From NCBI GenBank assembly GCA_005777405.1, contig SXMH01000143.1, forward strand, positions 1 through 39,199: DNA of 39,199 bases, read 5' to 3'. The stretch comes from Actinomycetota bacterium. Lineage in GTDB: Bacteria; Actinomycetota; Actinomycetes; Actinomycetales; Microbacteriaceae. The notes beneath the pieces are model-generated. The model saw only the letters and a list, made by a program, of their open reading frames with translations. It was not told the origin of the DNA and searched no databases. The position numbers were made by a program, and so were the translations under genes. Position 1 is the stretch's first letter. Each line of letters starts with the position of its first letter. Shown here one piece after another: positions 38,048 to 39,199 of the stretch.

Positions 38048-38964
38048 TGTCGTCCACCATTACGACCTCGCTCGGCGGCCACATTCGCGGCGCCACGGTG
38101 CGAGGCCGCGCACGGGGCGGTGACACGAGCCCGAAATCGATCCTCTTTCTTGTCGCGCTCTGGTTCAGCCTCTTTGTGGCGTTCAGCTTCCTCATCGTCC
38201 TGATCGTCACCACCGTCATCGACGGATGGCCGCGGTTCGACCTGCGGCTCTTCACCGAGTACCCCGCGGCTGATCCCGAAGAGGCAGGGGCGCGACCCGC
38301 CATTCTGGGCTCCATCTGGGTGATCATCACCACGGCTCTGCTCGCGATTCCGCTCGGAGTCGCGGCTGCCGTGCACATGGAAGAGTTCGCCGACAAGAAG
38401 AACTGGTTCAACCGCATCGTCGAGCTGAACATCCAGAATCTCGCCGCTGTGCCGTCGATCGTTTACGGCCTTCTCGCGCTCGCATTCCTCGTACTCATGG
38501 GAGTGCAGAACCGCAACATCGTCATCGCGGGAGCCTTCACGCTGAGCCTGCTCATCTTGCCCGTCATCATCATTGCTACCCGCGAAGCACTCCGGGCCGT
38601 TCCGATGGAGATTCGTCAAGGTTCGCTCGCGCTCGGGGCAACAGAGTTGCAGACGGTCATGCGCCAGACGCTGCCGGCGTCCGTGCCGGGAATCGCGACG
38701 GGATCAATCCTTGCCTTGTCGCGCGCCCTCGGAGAGGCAGCGCCGCTCCTGTTGCTGGGTGCGCTTGTGTTCGTCAGCTTCGATCCGAACGGCCTGCTCA
38801 GCGGCTACACGACCATGCCTATTCAGATCTTCAACTGGGTAGGTCGGCCACAGGAAGGCTTCGCGATTCTCGCGTCGGCAACGTCGATTCTGCTGCTGGG
38901 CATCCTGCTCGCCATGAACGCTCTCGCCATCATCATCCGCAACCGCTACCAGCAGCGCTGGTAG
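38047..38964 (+). CDS. pstA: phosphate ABC transporter permease
   Basis: A 305-residue subunit that forms the channel together with PstC. Six membrane helices are visible. PstA hallmarks are ILGSIWVIITTALLAIPLGVAAAVHMEEFAD, NLAAVPSIVYGLLALAFLV and the coupling loop MEIRQGSLALGATELQTVMRQTLPASVPGI, then ALSRALGEAAPLLLLGALVFV. The N-terminus of about 30 residues before the first helix is hydrophilic. The ATG shares its A with the last base of the pstC stop, a sign of translational coupling. Confidence 0.96.
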   Translation: MSSTITTSLGGHIRGATVRGRARGGDTSPKSILFLVALWFSLFVAFSFLIVLIVTTVIDGWPRFDLRLFTEYPAADPEEAGARPAILGSIWVIITTALLAIPLGVAAAVHMEEFADKKNWFNRIVELNIQNLAAVPSIVYGLLALAFLVLMGVQNRNIVIAGAFTLSLLILPVIIIATREALRAVPMEIRQGSLALGATELQTVMRQTLPASVPGIATGSILALSRALGEAAPLLLLGALVFVSFDPNGLLSGYTTMPIQIFNWVGRPQEGFAILASATSILLLGILLAMNALAIIIRNRYQQRW

Positions 38965-38992
38965 AACACACGATCGAAACGGAAACCCGACC

Positions 38993-39199
38993 ATGGCCAG
39001 TCAGGCTCAGCCCGCAGAATTCAGTCTCTCCGAGGGGCGCAAGCCCGGGATGCACGTCGACGCCGGGGCTCACCGGGAGGTAGGCGACCTGCCGGTGCCC
39101 GTGATGGAATGCGCCGACGTCGACGTCTACTACGGCAAGTTTCGCGCCGTGACGAACGTCAATCTGGCGTTCGGCGAGAACGAGATCACCGCTCTCATC
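38993..39199 (+). CDS. pstB: phosphate ABC transporter ATP-binding protein, N-terminal part (cut by window end)
   Basis: Only the first 69 residues are in the window. After about 38 variable residues comes VMECADVDVYYGKFRAVTNV, the standard PstB start, followed by the strand before the Walker A motif (ENEITALI); the P-loop itself lies beyond the edge. The N-terminal extension is longer than in most PstB proteins. The ATG is 28 bases after pstA, with only a weak GGAAA upstream. Identity is secure from order and the YYGKF motif. Confidence 0.9.
   Translation, partial: MASQAQPAEFSLSEGRKPGMHVDAGAHREVGDLPVPVMECADVDVYYGKFRAVTNVNLAFGENEITALI

Overview
The window is a high-GC stretch (about two thirds G+C by eye) of an actinobacterial chromosome, most likely from the Microbacteriaceae. 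The basis is codon use dominated by C/G in third position, many GTG starts, many leaderless genes with a TAnnnT box 6-7 nt before the start codon, a galU-rimJ-SepX/GLPR-like order known from actinobacteria, and a helicase-like protein with a C-terminal domain of the MTES_1575 type (named from Microbacterium testaceum). The genus cannot be fixed from this window. No gap between genes exceeds 300 bases; the longest are about 170-180 bases and hold promoters. No rRNA, insertion sequence, prophage or CRISPR array was seen.

Layout. 1-1772: 3' part of tryptophan 2,3-dioxygenase coupled to an amidohydrolase. 1808-4586: an ABC exporter operon (ATPase, FtsX/MacB-type permease, TetR regulator) preceded by a 30-bp palindrome that is a good operator candidate. 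4597-6421: a RraB-like gene divergent from a Glu/Leu/Phe/Val dehydrogenase-DUF1801 pair. 6493-8635: a SRPBCC protein, a CDP-alcohol phosphatidyltransferase-like membrane protein and an RlmA-type rRNA methyltransferase. 8754-10926: a NarL-type two-component system ending in a 73-bp palindrome. 10920-16095: a membrane-anchored coiled-coil protein divergent from a large helicase-like protein with degenerate ATPase motifs and a Vsr-like nuclease domain. 16120-17458: a small basic/acidic protein, an ACT-domain protein, MscL and an FmdB-type zinc ribbon. 17529-21554: 5-formyl-THF cyclo-ligase divergent from galU, then a GNAT acetyltransferase, an inserted membrane gene and a SepX/GLPR-like membrane protein. 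21609-21770: tRNA-Ala(CGC) with its 3' end duplicated downstream. 21805-25106: a lipoprotein and a three-gene operon of a tandem-HTH LuxR-type regulator with two DHFR-family reductases. 25223-27151: an XRE/MmyB-type regulator divergent from an SDR. 27231-29270: an AHSA1-like/YCII/ECF42 sigma operon with a recognisable self-promoter. 29403-34950: a squalene-cyclase-like protein, a short UvrA paralogue, a tiny membrane protein and a membrane alpha/beta hydrolase. 34994-35898: a Dabb protein and a membrane protein. 35957-39199: PHO box and pstSCA with the start of pstB.

How genes work together. The clearest circuits are the ABC exporter with its own TetR, the ECF42 sigma factor with its YCII partner, the phosphate uptake operon under a PhoP-type box, the kinase/response-regulator pair and the LuxR-reductase operon. 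Many other genes are single housekeeping units, each with its own leaderless promoter. In two cases the stop codon of one gene supplies the first three bases of the -10 box of the next.
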